Shown piece after piece: positions 8,680 to 17,799 of a DNA stretch of 64,000 nt (positions are counted from its first letter, which is position 1; the number at the start of each line of letters is the position of its first letter). This DNA comes from Cyanocohniella sp. LLY. GTDB taxonomy: Bacteria > Cyanobacteriota > Cyanobacteriia > Cyanobacteriales > Nostocaceae. Under the pieces are notes generated by a model that worked only from the letters and a program-made list of their open reading frames with translations, ran no database searches and was not told where the DNA came from. The position numbers and the translations under genes are program-made. Location: NCBI GenBank assembly GCA_022241785.1, contig JAKOMP010000013.1:1-64000 (forward strand), read 5' to 3'.

Positions 8680-8763
8680 ATGCATTTTGTTGATGAAAAT
8701 GTACTAAATTCACCTGTAGTACAAATTTTGGACTGTAGGGAATCTAAAGGAATTTTCACATAA
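8680..8763 (+). CDS. Possible 27-residue ORF upstream of the aquaporin gene
   Basis: An ATG at 8680, preceded by CCAGGAAG at 8660-8667, encodes 27 residues (begins MHFVDENVLNSPVVQILD and ends RESKGIFT). It ends 97 bases before aqpZ and could be a leader peptide in the same transcript. Only the ribosome-binding site and position support it. Confidence 0.25.
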   Translation: MHFVDENVLNSPVVQILDCRESKGIFT

Positions 8764-8860
8764 GGCTTGTCTAGTCTAATTGAACTTCAACTTAATCGCA
8801 GTTAGCAGAGTTTCTTTTTTGCTGATGTGTAAAATTTGAAATCGCCTAAGGAGTTTTTTA

Positions 8861-9634
8861 ATGTCTCTTATCAAACGTAGCTTGGCGGAATTTATTGGCA
8901 CATTTTGGCTGGTATTGGGCGGATGTGGTAGTGCTGTTTTAGCCGCAGCTTACACAACCGAAAGTGCCAAAATCAGTGTTAATACTTCTTTTCCCTTGGG
9001 TATTGGATTAGTAGGCGTATCTTTGGCATTTGGATTGACTGTACTCACCGGGGTTTATGCACTCGGTCATATTTCTGGTGGTCATTTCAACCCTGCTATT
9101 TCTTTTGGGCTTTGGGCAGGTAGGCGCTTTCCTAGTTCAGACTTACTACCTTATATAGCCTCTCAAGTACTTGGAGCCATTGTCGCTGGAGGCGTTATTT
9201 ATCTCATTGCTAGCGGAAGAGAGGGATTTACCTTAACAGGCTCTAATCCACTCGCAACCAATGGGTTTGGCGTTCATTCTCCAGGTGGTTACAATCTGTT
9301 GGCGTGTCTGGTCACCGAAGTTATCATGACTTTCATGTTTTTGCTGATTATTCTCGGTGTTACAGATCGTCGCGCTCCCAAAGGATTTGCGCCACTAGCA
9401 ATTGGTTTGGCACTCACATTGATTCACCTGATTAGCATTCCTGTAACCAATACAGCAGTCAATCCTGCTCGTAGTACTGGAGTTGCTATATTTGCTGGGG
9501 CACAACTTTTTTCCCAATTATGGCTATTTTGGGTAGCTCCTATCTTTGGTGCTATTGTGGCAGGATGGTTTTATTTAACAGTCTTTAGTGAAACACCTGT
9601 AGAGGCACAACGAAATATCGAAGAGCTAGTGTAG
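8861..9634 (+). CDS. aqpZ: Aquaporin Z
   Basis: This 257-residue channel conducts water across the plasma membrane. Both pore motifs are intact: HFNPAIS in loop B and AVNPARS in loop E, the second followed by the Arg of the selectivity filter. Six membrane helices and two half-helices are apparent. The GGHFNPA context and the His in [10 protein letters not shown] are as in AqpZ rather than in glycerol facilitators. AAGGAG lies 10 bases before the ATG. A long 5' region with a Fur-type palindrome and two tiny ORFs precedes it. Confidence 0.93.
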   Translation: MSLIKRSLAEFIGTFWLVLGGCGSAVLAAAYTTESAKISVNTSFPLGIGLVGVSLAFGLTVLTGVYALGHISGGHFNPAISFGLWAGRRFPSSDLLPYIASQVLGAIVAGGVIYLIASGREGFTLTGSNPLATNGFGVHSPGGYNLLACLVTEVIMTFMFLLIILGVTDRRAPKGFAPLAIGLALTLIHLISIPVTNTAVNPARSTGVAIFAGAQLFSQLWLFWVAPIFGAIVAGWFYLTVFSETPVEAQRNIEELV

Positions 9635-9651
9635 TTAAGCTCAAAAACTAT

Positions 9652-9702
9652 CTCGGTTAGTACCACTTTTTGCTCATTGTCTACGAGTAACAACTAACCG
9701 AG
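9652..9702 (+). terminator. Long-loop inverted repeat between aqpZ and the VOC gene
   Basis: CTCGGTTAGT at 9652-9661 is the exact reverse complement of ACTAACCGAG at 9693-9702. The loop is 31 bases. The right arm overlaps the last codons of the convergent VOC gene. It may terminate both transcripts, though the loop is long and only a short T-run follows. Confidence 0.45.
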
Positions 9703-10122
9703 TTTAGCCAAACAGCGAATAAATTCTAGGGGTAACCCATCAGTATCAGCAATGAAAGCGACCTCCCAGATGCGATCGCCTATTTGCTGTTGAGTTGGTT
9801 CTAAAAGTATCTTTAAGGGTGGTAAATCGGCCACTGATGCCATCTGTGCTTGTAAACTTGTCAACCAACCAGGCAAGTCTGATGTGATGTCAGTTAAATC
9901 AAAAGACAGATGATAGTACCCCACATAATGCTCATCTGCAAAAGCATCTGGGGCTGGTTTTGGTTCGGGAATTTGGATTAATTCAATTCTGCCGCTCAAT
10001 CCTTCCATCCAGCAAGCCAGGGTATAGCCTGTAGTGAAGCGTTCACACACTGTAAACCCTAACTGTTCATAAAAGGCGATCGCCTGATGAATATTCGCAG
10101 TTCTTATAGAAGCATGATGCAT
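9694..10122 (-). CDS. VOC-superfamily (glyoxalase/dioxygenase-like) protein
   Basis: The 142-residue protein opens with HHASIRTANIHQAIAFYEQLGF, the standard beta-alpha-beta start of vicinal-oxygen-chelate proteins. Candidate metal ligands are the N-terminal His, Glu in IELIQIPEP, His in YYHLSFD and Glu in LPLEFI. It contains both beta-alpha-beta-beta-beta modules in one chain, as glyoxalase I does, but substrate cannot be assigned. It is convergent with aqpZ. Confidence 0.75.
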   Translation of the reverse strand: MHHASIRTANIHQAIAFYEQLGFTVCERFTTGYTLACWMEGLSGRIELIQIPEPKPAPDAFADEHYVGYYHLSFDLTDITSDLPGWLTSLQAQMASVADLPPLKILLEPTQQQIGDRIWEVAFIADTDGLPLEFIRCLAKLG

Positions 10123-10154
10123 AGTTTAGCGGCAATTTTCGGCAATTTAATGAG

Positions 10155-10265
10155 GCAGTGCGTGGCGGAGCCAGTTGAGTGAGTGTGTTTCCCGACTAAA
10201 CTGGCTTGGGTTTCCCCATCCACTGCTTGGGGCGGCTTTACCGACTTGATGCACGTGGCGTTCCG
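10155..10265. repeat. GC-rich palindromic intergenic repeat, candidate
   Basis: This stretch is richer in G and C than its surroundings and contains inverted segments, for example GCCAGTT near 10170 and AACTGGC near 10198. Its wording (TTTCCCGACTAAACTGG, GGCGGCTTTACCGACTTGA) is like the dispersed palindromic repeats of Nostoc-type genomes. No second copy is in the window, so the call is tentative. Confidence 0.35.
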
Positions 10266-10312
10266 TTGTAGCGACTGCCTTTGATCGCCATTAATGGGAT
10301 TGTCTTTGAACT

Positions 10313-11293
10313 TTAAACCAGCTTTAAGTCAGCATATTCTGCCAACACATCATCAGAGGTTAAAGTATCACCTTCTGCTTGGGGAGTCCAAAGCACTTCA
10401 ATTGCTAAAAGTTGTTCACCGGACATAGCACCAATTTGTCGTAAGGCTTGACGCAAGTCATCAGTGCTGTTGATTTGGGGAATTTCAAATTTACCCAATG
10501 TCGCTGCTAACAGAGTGACAATAATGTATTCTCCGGGGCCTTGATTAATCAGATTAGTTGGATTGTCTATTTCTCCGGACCCAGGTAACGCATCTTTGCT
10601 GAGGGCTGCTTTTAGCTGGTTGTTAACATTAGACAAAGTTTCTTCGCTAAATTTGCTGCGTTCTGCTAAAGACAAACGATTAAACTGAGATTCAGCTGAA
10701 TTCAATTTGGCTTGTTGTGTGCCACCACCTGCATATACCCAATATTCTGGATGGCGAAGCAAAGCTAGACTAACTTCTTGTAAAACTTCGGCTCTGCCTT
10801 CTGGAGAGTTAGTGTCAGCAGTTTCAGCTATTTTGTTGAGTTCGGGTTGCAAATCACGGGCTTGGGCTAATAAACCTACTTGCAAACGAGTTACAGACAC
10901 ACCAGGGTTGCTGCCATAGCCTACTTCTTCTCCTTCGCCATTGTTAACACGACGGAAGGTTTGCATTAGGAAGTTGGCGATCGCAAAGAAAATTAAGATG
11001 GAAAATAAGCCACCAAATCCTCCGCCAATACCCCAGAAGGGAATCAAGAACGGAAAGCCAAAGCCACCACCACCGGGATAATATCCACCGCCACCGGGAT
11101 AATATCCACCACCACCACGAGGTGTGTAGGTACGGCTAGAAGGCGCTCTAAAACCGCCACCGCCACCAATGCGACCACCACTACGGGCCGCTAACGCGCC
11201 ATCAGCATGACTTAACGCTAAAGTTAACACTAAGCTGAAGACAAAGAAAATTTTGAAAAGGGGTTTGATGGTTTGTTGTAGTTTTTTACGCAT
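10313..11293 (-). CDS. DUF1517-family protein with Gly-rich region
   Basis: The 326-residue protein has an N-terminal signal or membrane segment (FKIFFVFSLVLTLALS), a Gly/Tyr/Pro-rich low-complexity stretch (repeats of PGGGGYY, about residues 38-78), a second hydrophobic segment near 85-115 and a C-terminal DUF1517 domain starting near VSVTRLQVGLLAQARDLQ. Homologues occur in cyanobacteria and plastids, probably membrane-associated; molecular function is unknown. The tandem codon repeats that encode PGGGGYY are visible near 11070-11115. Confidence 0.8.
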   Translation of the reverse strand: MRKKLQQTIKPLFKIFFVFSLVLTLALSHADGALAARSGGRIGGGGGFRAPSSRTYTPRGGGGYYPGGGGYYPGGGGFGFPFLIPFWGIGGGFGGLFSILIFFAIANFLMQTFRRVNNGEGEEVGYGSNPGVSVTRLQVGLLAQARDLQPELNKIAETADTNSPEGRAEVLQEVSLALLRHPEYWVYAGGGTQQAKLNSAESQFNRLSLAERSKFSEETLSNVNNQLKAALSKDALPGSGEIDNPTNLINQGPGEYIIVTLLAATLGKFEIPQINSTDDLRQALRQIGAMSGEQLLAIEVLWTPQAEGDTLTSDDVLAEYADLKLV

Positions 11294-11571
11294 AATACAG
11301 GCACTGAAAAAGTGATATTGTTTATGATTGCTGACAAAACTGGTAATACTTTTATGTTTGCTGCAATAATGCCAGTCTGTAACAAGTCAGTGAATTTTAA
11401 TCTTCATCTTTCGCTACATCTTTAATTTAACGTGTCTTATATTGGTTACGCAGCAAGCTTAGGGGGGATTTCTGTTGTAGATAACCGTACCTCAAAACCG
11501 ATCCTCTAGAAAAAAACTTAGGAATCAATTAACTATTTCTCTAACCTGCATTAGTTTGACTGGCGGAGCAT

Positions 11572-12798
11572 TCACGAATTGAATGCTACAGGCATTGATT
11601 TCATCCCTCTCAAGGACGGGTTTTCATGCCATTCAATCTGATCTGTATTGAGTCGGAGACTACTTAAGCGTTTTATAACTGTTTTTATGGAAATTTGCGC
11701 CTCAAGCCTGCCAAGAGATGCACCAAGGCAAAAGTGAGTTCCTTTTCCAAATGCCAGGTGTGGGTTTTCTGGGCGTGTAATATCTAATTTATCGGGATCT
11801 AAGAATTGCTCAGGGTCACGGTTAGCTGCACCAATCACAAGAAATATGCGCTGTCCTTGGCTAATTTGTTTACCCCCGATTTCCAGGTCAGTGACTGCTA
11901 TGCGGGCTTGTCGTTGTACTGGGCTATCGTAGCGCAAAAACTCTTCTACAGCGGTCGTGATGAGTGAAGGGTTATCTTTTAATAATTGCATCTGACTAGG
12001 ATTTTCCAGTAAAGCAAGTAAGCCATTAGCAATCAAGTTAGTGGTAGTTTCATGACCCGCAAAGGTTAAGAAAACACAATTTGATATGATTTCTTCGTCA
12101 TCAACCAAATTTTCTTTTTTTTGTGCAAAGATGAGGCTACTTATGAGATCATCTTGGGGTTGACAACGACGTTCTTCAAGGATGATTCGGAAGTATTCTT
12201 TCATTTCCCGAACACTGTTTTTCGCACTAGTTAAAATTTCTGTGTTCATGCGAAACATCCCAAAAAATCTTGCCAAATCTGATGACCATTTCTTAAACTG
12301 TTCGCGGTCTTCGTAATTTGCCCCCAGCATTTGGGCAATGACGATAGCAGGCATTGGGTAAGCTAAATCATGAAGAATATCTATGTTACCCCGCTCATAG
12401 ACACCATCGATTAGCTCGTCTACTAGTGCCTGAATTCGCTCTGCCATGCTGCCAATAATACTAGGGGTGAATGCCTTGTTAAACAATCCACGCAGACGTG
12501 TGTGTTCTGGAGGATCGCAAAACAGCATCCATTTTGATAAAGTTTCCAGAAGTGGAAATATATTCTGTTGCTCTAATTCTGGTAATTTACTAATGGGCGG
12601 ACGCTTGGCCGACATCCGTTTGTCTTGCATAGCAGCTGCAACGTCCTGATAGCGCATCAGATACCAACCACCTAGAAAATCACTCCAGTAAACAGGCTCT
12701 TCTAATAAAATACGGCGGTAAGTAGGATATGGATTGGCCAGTACTTCTGGAAAAATTAGATTATATTTATCTTCTTCGAGATTAGTGGATGATGACAT
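11572..12798 (-). CDS. Cytochrome P450, soluble bacterial type
   Basis: This 408-residue enzyme has all P450 landmarks: the I-helix oxygen-activation motif FAGHETTTNLI, the K-helix ExxR in EEFLRYDSPVQRQAR, and the haem-binding loop FGKGTHFCLGASLGRLEAQ with the Cys ligand. There is no membrane anchor, so it is a soluble class I type needing ferredoxin and a reductase. It resembles the CYP107/CYP109-like group more than the cyanobacterial CYP110 or CYP120 families. No biosynthetic cluster surrounds it, so the substrate is unknown. Confidence 0.9.
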   Translation of the reverse strand: MSSSTNLEEDKYNLIFPEVLANPYPTYRRILLEEPVYWSDFLGGWYLMRYQDVAAAMQDKRMSAKRPPISKLPELEQQNIFPLLETLSKWMLFCDPPEHTRLRGLFNKAFTPSIIGSMAERIQALVDELIDGVYERGNIDILHDLAYPMPAIVIAQMLGANYEDREQFKKWSSDLARFFGMFRMNTEILTSAKNSVREMKEYFRIILEERRCQPQDDLISSLIFAQKKENLVDDEEIISNCVFLTFAGHETTTNLIANGLLALLENPSQMQLLKDNPSLITTAVEEFLRYDSPVQRQARIAVTDLEIGGKQISQGQRIFLVIGAANRDPEQFLDPDKLDITRPENPHLAFGKGTHFCLGASLGRLEAQISIKTVIKRLSSLRLNTDQIEWHENPSLRGMKSMPVAFNS

Positions 12799-12878
12799 GA
12801 GTTAAAGGCGATTCAAGACATAACTCAATAATTTTATAGATGATGGCATTTTTGAGCAAAATCAAGATTTAAGTTATT

Positions 12879-13023
12879 AGGACTTACGCAACTGGAATAT
12901 TATTTTAAGTTTGTAGTGAGGACTTTAGTCCTCAAGATAAGGGCTGTTCGCGCAGCGTTCCCGTAGGGTAGCCCTTACTACAAGCAAAAAATTTTTATTT
13001 TTTGTGACACTTGCGTAAGTCCT
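12879..13023. mobile_element. MITE with 13-bp terminal repeats AGGACTTACGCAA
   Basis: A 145-base element is bounded by AGGACTTACGCAA (12879-12891) and its exact reverse complement TTGCGTAAGTCCT (13011-13023). It carries a second palindromic repeat inside it at 12909-12981. The same 13-base ends flank the element at 22391-22481. It has no ORF, so it would have to be moved in trans. Confidence 0.75.
12909..12981. repeat. Palindromic repeat (GTTTGTAGTGAGGACTTTAG family), copy A
   Basis: It starts GTTTGTAGTGAG, contains the palindrome GAGGACTTTAGTCCTC and ends AGCCCTTACTAC. A partial copy is at 35212-35237 and an interrupted full copy at 63641-63769. Confidence 0.7.
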
Positions 13024-13038
13024 GGTTATTTTACTAAA

Positions 13039-13072
13039 AACTCGATGAATGATTTAACAGATTCATCGAGTT
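13039..13072 (-). terminator. Rho-independent terminator of secA
   Basis: AACTCGATGAAT (13039-13050) and ATTCATCGAGTT (13061-13072) are exact reverse complements with a 10-base loop. Read on the minus strand the stem is followed by a T-rich stretch. It starts 35 bases beyond the secA stop. Confidence 0.8.
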
Positions 13073-13106
13073 CTAGGTTTGATTGATTTTAGTTTCGTGC
13101 TAGGAA

Positions 13107-15899
13107 TTAAACCATTTCTGATGATGCTTGCACCACTGGCTGCGGCTGGGGCTGGAACATGAACAATGAGTAAACGACATCTCGGCGGATGTTCACCATC
13201 ATATCCAAGAAGAGTTCGTAACCCTCGCTCTTGTATTCAATTAACGGATCTTTTTGCCCATAACCACGTAATCCTACTGATTCACGTAAAGCATCCATTT
13301 GTTGTAAGTGTTCCCGCCATAGGGTATCAATGCGTTGCAAGATAAAGAATCTTTCAGCTTGTCGCATTAGCCCTGGTTGAATTTGGTCAATCTGTGCTTC
13401 TTTGAGATCGTAGGCAATTCGCACTTGTTCATGGAGGAACGCCTTAATTTCGCTCACAGACATATCTTCTAATTGACTAGCTTGCATATCCGCTAGTAGA
13501 TAGACAAATTCTTTGACTTTTTCTACCAACTTTTCCAATTCCCACTCTTCCGAGGGTAAGTCTGGGTTGATGTAGAAATCAACGATTTCATCCATCGTTT
13601 TTTCGGCGTACTTGATTACCTGTTCTTTCAAGTCTTGACCTTCTAACACCCGACGACGTTCGGCGTAAATGGCGCGACGTTGGTTGTTCATTACCTCGTC
13701 GTACTCAAATACCTGTTTCCGGATGTCGTAGTAGTAGGTTTCGACTTTTTTCTGGGCGCCTTCCAAACTGCGGGTTAACATGCCAGATTCAATGGGCATA
13801 TCTTCCTCCACTTGGAAGGCATTCATTAACCCAGCGACGCGATCGCCTCCAAAAATCCGCAGTAAGTTATCTTCTAAACTGAGGAAAAATCTGGTGGAAC
13901 CAGGGTCACCTTGTCGTCCAGCACGTCCGCGCAATTGGTTATCAATCCGCCGTGATTCGTGGCGTTCTGTCCCAATTACGTGCAAACCACCCAGTTCAAT
14001 TACTTCGTTGTGTTCTGTTTCGGTAAACTCTTCGTATTCTTGCTTCACCCGGTTGTAAGCTTCCCGCAATCTTTGAATTACAGGGTCATCTATGGGAGCT
14101 TTTTCGGCTGCCACAGCTATCTTATCTTCTGCTTCCAGTTCCGGTAAACTACGTTCGCCATACTCTCTCACAGCCACTTCCACCGCCGCTTTCAATAGCT
14201 GTTCGCTTTCTTTGGTCAACTCAGTGGGGAAAATTTCTGGGGAAGCTTTCCAAGTTTTGACTTTTTTACCAGGAACGAAACCTTGTCCCCCGCCGTGTCC
14301 TGTAGGCACACCAGATGCTCTTTGCACACCAAATACATCTTCATTGTCTGGAACCACCAAACGAGGCATGAAGTATTCCCGTAACTTCAGACGCGCCATG
14401 TATTCGGAGTTACCACCAAGGATGATATCTGTACCCCGACCAGCCATGTTGGTGGCAATTGTCACAGCCCCTCTACGTCCTGCTTGGGCGACGATTTCTG
14501 CTTCCCGTTCCACGTTCTCCGGTCTGGCGTTTAGCAATTCGTGGGGAATCTCCATCTGCTTCAGCAGCTGACTGAGATATTCAGATTTTTCTACACTGGT
14601 GGTTCCGACTAATACTGGTCTGCCGAGTTGGTGCATTTCTGCACATTCTCCGGCGATCGCCCGCCATTTACCAGGCTCGGTTTTAAACACCATATCTGGC
14701 CAGTCTTGGCGTCTTCTGATTCTATTGGTGGGAATTACCGCAACTTCTAATTTGTAAATTTTTTCAAATTCTGGTTCTTCGGTCTTTGCCGTTCCCGTCA
14801 TCCCGCCTAGTTTGGGATAAAGCAAGAACAGGTTTTGATAAGTAATTGTTGCCAGGGTTTGCGTTTCCGGCTGAATATCTACATGTTCTTTAGCTTCAAT
14901 TGCTTGGTGCAGTCCATCACTCCAACGTCTTCCTGGTAGCACCCGCCCAGTAAATTCATCCACAATTACCACTTCCCCATTCCGGACGATGTAATTTACG
15001 TCCTTGAGGAATAGTTCCTTGGCTTTAATGGCATTGAACATGAAGTGCGCCCACGGATCTTCTGGGTCAAATAAATCTGTAACTCCCAAAAGATTTTCCG
15101 ATTCCGCAAAGCCTTCATCAGTTAACAGCACATTCCGGGCTTTTTCATCTACCTCGTAATGCTCATCTTTTTGCAATGTGAAAGCAATTTCGGCAGCTCG
15201 GAGGTATTTTTCTGTAGGTCTTTCTACCTGCCCAGAAATAATTAGCGGTGTCCGCGCCTCATCCACTAAAATCGAGTCTACTTCGTCAATCACACAATAA
15301 TTAAACGGGCGTTGCACCACATCAGCCATTGATGTCGCCATATTATCCCGCAGATAGTCAAAACCTACCTCACTGTTGGTGACATAGGTGATATCGCACT
15401 CATAGTTTTTCTGGCGTTCACTGGGAATCATGCTCGACTGAATTAGCCCCACACTCAATCCCATAAACCGATGCACCTGTCCCATCCATTCTGCGTCCCG
15501 ACGAGCCAGGTAATCGTTAACGGTAACTACGTGTACACCTTTGCCAGTGAGGGCATTTAAATAACTCGGTAAAGTAGCAACCAGGGTTTTACCCTCCCCG
15601 GTTTTCATTTCCGCAATTTGTCCGGAATGCAGAATCACACCGCCCAACAGCTGAACATCAAAATGCCGCAACCCCAAGACTCGCCGTCCTGCTTCTCTGA
15701 CCACCGCAAAGGCTTCCGGCAAAATATCATCCAGGGTTTCGCCTTTAGCTAGCCGCTGTTTAAATTCTGCTGTTTTACCTTTTAACTCCTCATCAGAAAG
15801 GGCTTGAATGTCTTCCTCTAAGAGGTTAACTTCAGTAATGTAAGGTTGGTATTTTTTAAGCTTACGAGCGTTGGGATCGCCCAACAAGAGTTTTAGCAT
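13107..15899 (-). CDS. secA: Preprotein translocase ATPase SecA
   Basis: The 930-residue motor drives protein export through SecYEG at the plasma and thylakoid membranes. Visible parts are the Q-motif region, Walker A in [11 protein letters not shown], Walker B/DEAD in [19 protein letters not shown], the preprotein cross-linking domain, the [10 protein letters not shown] motif and the [30 protein letters not shown] helicase motif (short pieces seen in order). Like other cyanobacterial SecA it has an insertion in nucleotide-binding domain 2 (about residues 505-620) and ends in QPQPQPVVQ without the Cys-rich zinc domain. It is transcribed alone and has a clear terminator. Confidence 0.97.
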   Translation of the reverse strand: MLKLLLGDPNARKLKKYQPYITEVNLLEEDIQALSDEELKGKTAEFKQRLAKGETLDDILPEAFAVVREAGRRVLGLRHFDVQLLGGVILHSGQIAEMKTGEGKTLVATLPSYLNALTGKGVHVVTVNDYLARRDAEWMGQVHRFMGLSVGLIQSSMIPSERQKNYECDITYVTNSEVGFDYLRDNMATSMADVVQRPFNYCVIDEVDSILVDEARTPLIISGQVERPTEKYLRAAEIAFTLQKDEHYEVDEKARNVLLTDEGFAESENLLGVTDLFDPEDPWAHFMFNAIKAKELFLKDVNYIVRNGEVVIVDEFTGRVLPGRRWSDGLHQAIEAKEHVDIQPETQTLATITYQNLFLLYPKLGGMTGTAKTEEPEFEKIYKLEVAVIPTNRIRRRQDWPDMVFKTEPGKWRAIAGECAEMHQLGRPVLVGTTSVEKSEYLSQLLKQMEIPHELLNARPENVEREAEIVAQAGRRGAVTIATNMAGRGTDIILGGNSEYMARLKLREYFMPRLVVPDNEDVFGVQRASGVPTGHGGGQGFVPGKKVKTWKASPEIFPTELTKESEQLLKAAVEVAVREYGERSLPELEAEDKIAVAAEKAPIDDPVIQRLREAYNRVKQEYEEFTETEHNEVIELGGLHVIGTERHESRRIDNQLRGRAGRQGDPGSTRFFLSLEDNLLRIFGGDRVAGLMNAFQVEEDMPIESGMLTRSLEGAQKKVETYYYDIRKQVFEYDEVMNNQRRAIYAERRRVLEGQDLKEQVIKYAEKTMDEIVDFYINPDLPSEEWELEKLVEKVKEFVYLLADMQASQLEDMSVSEIKAFLHEQVRIAYDLKEAQIDQIQPGLMRQAERFFILQRIDTLWREHLQQMDALRESVGLRGYGQKDPLIEYKSEGYELFLDMMVNIRRDVVYSLFMFQPQPQPVVQASSEMV

Positions 15900-16135
15900 G
15901 GCAGATTATGGAACTAAATCAAGGGGATGGGATTAAAGTTTTGATATTGATTATAAGAAGAATTTAACCTAACCAGTCATTTATGTGATGGATGGGTTCT
16001 CAAGCAAGAATTAACTCAAAAACGACAACAATCCAATCCAATCATTTAGGAAACTGATTGGTGGTATTTCATAGTTTAATTTTGCAACTCTTTTAATAGT
16101 ATCATTTTGCCTCCAACTGAGGGGACTGGGGAAAG

Positions 16136-16160
16136 AAGCAGGGGGCAGGGGGCAGGGGGG
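16136..16160. repeat. Short tandem GGGGGCA heptamer repeat
   Basis: Adjacent copies of GGGGGCA follow AGAAGCA in the gap between secA and the diheme cytochrome gene. It belongs to the class of short tandem heptamers seen elsewhere in the window. Confidence 0.5.
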
Positions 16161-16215
16161 AAAGATTTTCGGTGAGTACCAACATCTTTGTTTTTATCTT
16201 CCTCATCTCCCGCAT

Positions 16216-16761
16216 CTACTCCATTTCCCACTCTGGAGTCAGGCTGCGAAAATTGAAATCTCTGGCGCTGGGGTGACAAGTTATACAACTGCTCATCTCC
16301 ACGGGGCGCGGTAACTTGACATGGGGATGCAAAGCTTGGAAGTAACGAGAGTTGTTGACGCGATAGGGAGTGGCTTCGTCTTTTAGCTGTGTACGGGAAA
16401 AAGTTGAGAGATACCGCCACACTAGCATCCGGGGTGGATCAACTAAAGGTGTGAGTTGTACTCCGTAGTGCTGTGAGTCTTGTAACAGATTTCTCCAGGT
16501 TTGGGTAGGTAATACTTCTGGTGGCAAAGCGATGTGGCAAGTCGCACAGTTATCTAGATATAGTTGCTTTCCTAACTGAAATTGTGCAGGGACTACATCA
16601 ACTGTACCAATGTCTGATGTAGGTGTGGCACTGTAAGCGCTAGTTGCTAAGGAAAGCAGCCAGCCCATAGTCAGACTCCAAGCTAAAATCACCACAATTA
16701 AGCCTAAGGGACGGCGTTTGAGTTGGCGATCGCCAGATTTACGCTTCACAAAATTTGACAT
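16216..16761 (-). CDS. Diheme cytochrome c, membrane-anchored or secreted
   Basis: The 181-residue protein has a basic N terminus and one hydrophobic segment (LGLIVVILAWSLTMGWLLSL) ending in a possible SAYSA cleavage site. Two c-type haem motifs follow: CATCH near residue 72 and CITCH near residue 160. It has about 85 residues between the motifs, and a Met or His sixth ligand cannot be assigned with certainty. Cyanobacterial proteins of this kind are annotated only as diheme cytochrome c. The ATG at 16761 is used; a GTG two codons upstream is possible. It is divergent from the small gene at 17079. Confidence 0.82.
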   Translation of the reverse strand: MSNFVKRKSGDRQLKRRPLGLIVVILAWSLTMGWLLSLATSAYSATPTSDIGTVDVVPAQFQLGKQLYLDNCATCHIALPPEVLPTQTWRNLLQDSQHYGVQLTPLVDPPRMLVWRYLSTFSRTQLKDEATPYRVNNSRYFQALHPHVKLPRPVEMSSCITCHPSARDFNFRSLTPEWEME

Positions 16762-17028
16762 CCTCACATTCCCAAATACTTAGATGTGGTACTTGTAACC
16801 AATCATAAAACTTACACAGACCTACTACTTTACAGGAATTTTCATGTCAATAGACTACAGTGATTGATTTGTCTTTATGCCGTTGTTGTGGTGTTACCTA
16901 AGTTATAAGCCTTGTTATAACTGTAATTCATAACAAAGGACGATTATAAACAGTACTTTTACTGTTTCAATAAATGCATATATTAAGATATATTTTTTAT
17001 ACCGCAAAGATTCCTATATTTTCAAATA

Positions 17029-17047
17029 ATTCGACTTTTGGTCGAAT
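17029..17047 (+). promoter_or_regulatory. Hairpin in the 5' region of the 67-residue gene
   Basis: ATTCGAC (17029-17035) and GTCGAAT (17041-17047) form a 7-bp stem with loop TTTTG, ending 32 bases before the ATG. It could be an mRNA hairpin or an operator. Confidence 0.35.
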
Positions 17048-17078
17048 GGTTTGTTACCTGTATCCAAGGAGAAATCTG

Positions 17079-17285
17079 ATGGAACGTTTATCCGAAAAGT
17101 GCTTTGCGGTTATCGCTGTTTTTATGCTTATGACAACTTTTTGTTTAGCTGTACACGATAAAGCCTATATTGCAATGTTTGGGAATGCATCTTATATGTT
17201 GACCCACATTTATAAGAAAGAGGATGAGAACTCTCGGCGAGGACGAGTACAAAAAAAGCTAAACCAAAAAGATAAAAATAAGTAA
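17079..17285 (+). CDS. Small membrane or secreted protein, unknown
   Basis: A 68-residue product starts at the ATG at 17079, which has a strong Shine-Dalgarno (CAAGGAGA, 17065-17072). An upstream in-frame ATG at 16974 would add 35 residues without a ribosome-binding site. Residues 8-27 form one hydrophobic segment (CFAVIAVFMLMTTFCLAV), and the C terminus is very basic and charged (KKEDENSRRGRVQKKLNQKD). A good terminator follows 9 bases after the stop. These signals make it a genuine gene although I do not recognise its family. Confidence 0.7.
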   Translation: MERLSEKCFAVIAVFMLMTTFCLAVHDKAYIAMFGNASYMLTHIYKKEDENSRRGRVQKKLNQKDKNK

Positions 17286-17294
17286 AACATGCAG

Positions 17295-17321
17295 AGAGAG
17301 TGCTTAAAACACTCTCTTTAT
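17295..17321 (+). terminator. Rho-independent terminator of the small gene
   Basis: AGAGAGTG (17295-17302) pairs with CACTCTCT (17310-17317) around CTTAAAA, followed by TTATTT. It lies 9 bases after the stop at 17285. Confidence 0.8.
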
Positions 17322-17481
17322 TTAAAGATATTTAATATCTATAACAGGTCAAATACCTTCCCAATATCCCTAATCGCTGGGGGTATTAATTTAATTGAAA
17401 CACATTCTTCTGCTAAAATAGCTTGATTTTAGCGATAGTAGATATACCATGATAATTTTAATTAAAATTGAAATTGTGTGA

Positions 17482-17739
17482 TCACTCTGCATCAATTCCC
17501 TCCCACATTTCGCTAATTGGTCGATTTTGTCCTGCTTTAGCTTGTTGTAATGCTCTTTTCAAGCTGGCTTTAATCTCTTCTAAAGGTGTATCATCAGGGT
17601 CAATTTCTTCGACTTCTACCTGTTCTGGAACCAACACAATTACGCGCACCTGATGAGGATAAGTTGTTCCTTGAATCGGTTCATCTAGAATCAGATTGCC
17701 ATCAGTATCAATCTTCCCGGTGATTTCGATCGCTTTCAT
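17482..17739 (-). CDS. RelN-like antitoxin, apparently without a toxin
   Basis: The 85-residue protein starts MKAIEITGKIDTDGNLILDE and continues with VRVIVLVPEQVEVEE, the pattern of the cyanobacterial RelN-type antitoxin family as I recall it. The C-terminal half (SLKRALQQAKAGQNRPISEM) is acidic and helical and would be the toxin-binding part. No toxin-sized ORF overlaps or follows it: the next 196 bases downstream hold none. It follows moxR by 60 bases. It could be a solitary antitoxin or a remnant. Confidence 0.6.
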   Translation of the reverse strand: MKAIEITGKIDTDGNLILDEPIQGTTYPHQVRVIVLVPEQVEVEEIDPDDTPLEEIKASLKRALQQAKAGQNRPISEMWEGIDAE

Positions 17740-17799
17740 CTCTTTTCTACCTGTTTTGTAGGAGATCCTAACACGCTCAAAACTCAGCAAAACAAGAAT

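Noticed and set aside
14092-14571. 159-residue plus-strand ORF inside secA
   Set aside because: It is antisense to the well-conserved SecA coding region and rich in Ser and Pro, as expected for a shadow frame.
16076-16420. 114-residue minus-strand ORF
   Set aside because: It overlaps the end of the diheme cytochrome gene in another frame, includes the GGGGGCA repeat, and its composition (Ser, Pro, Arg) is that of a shadow frame.
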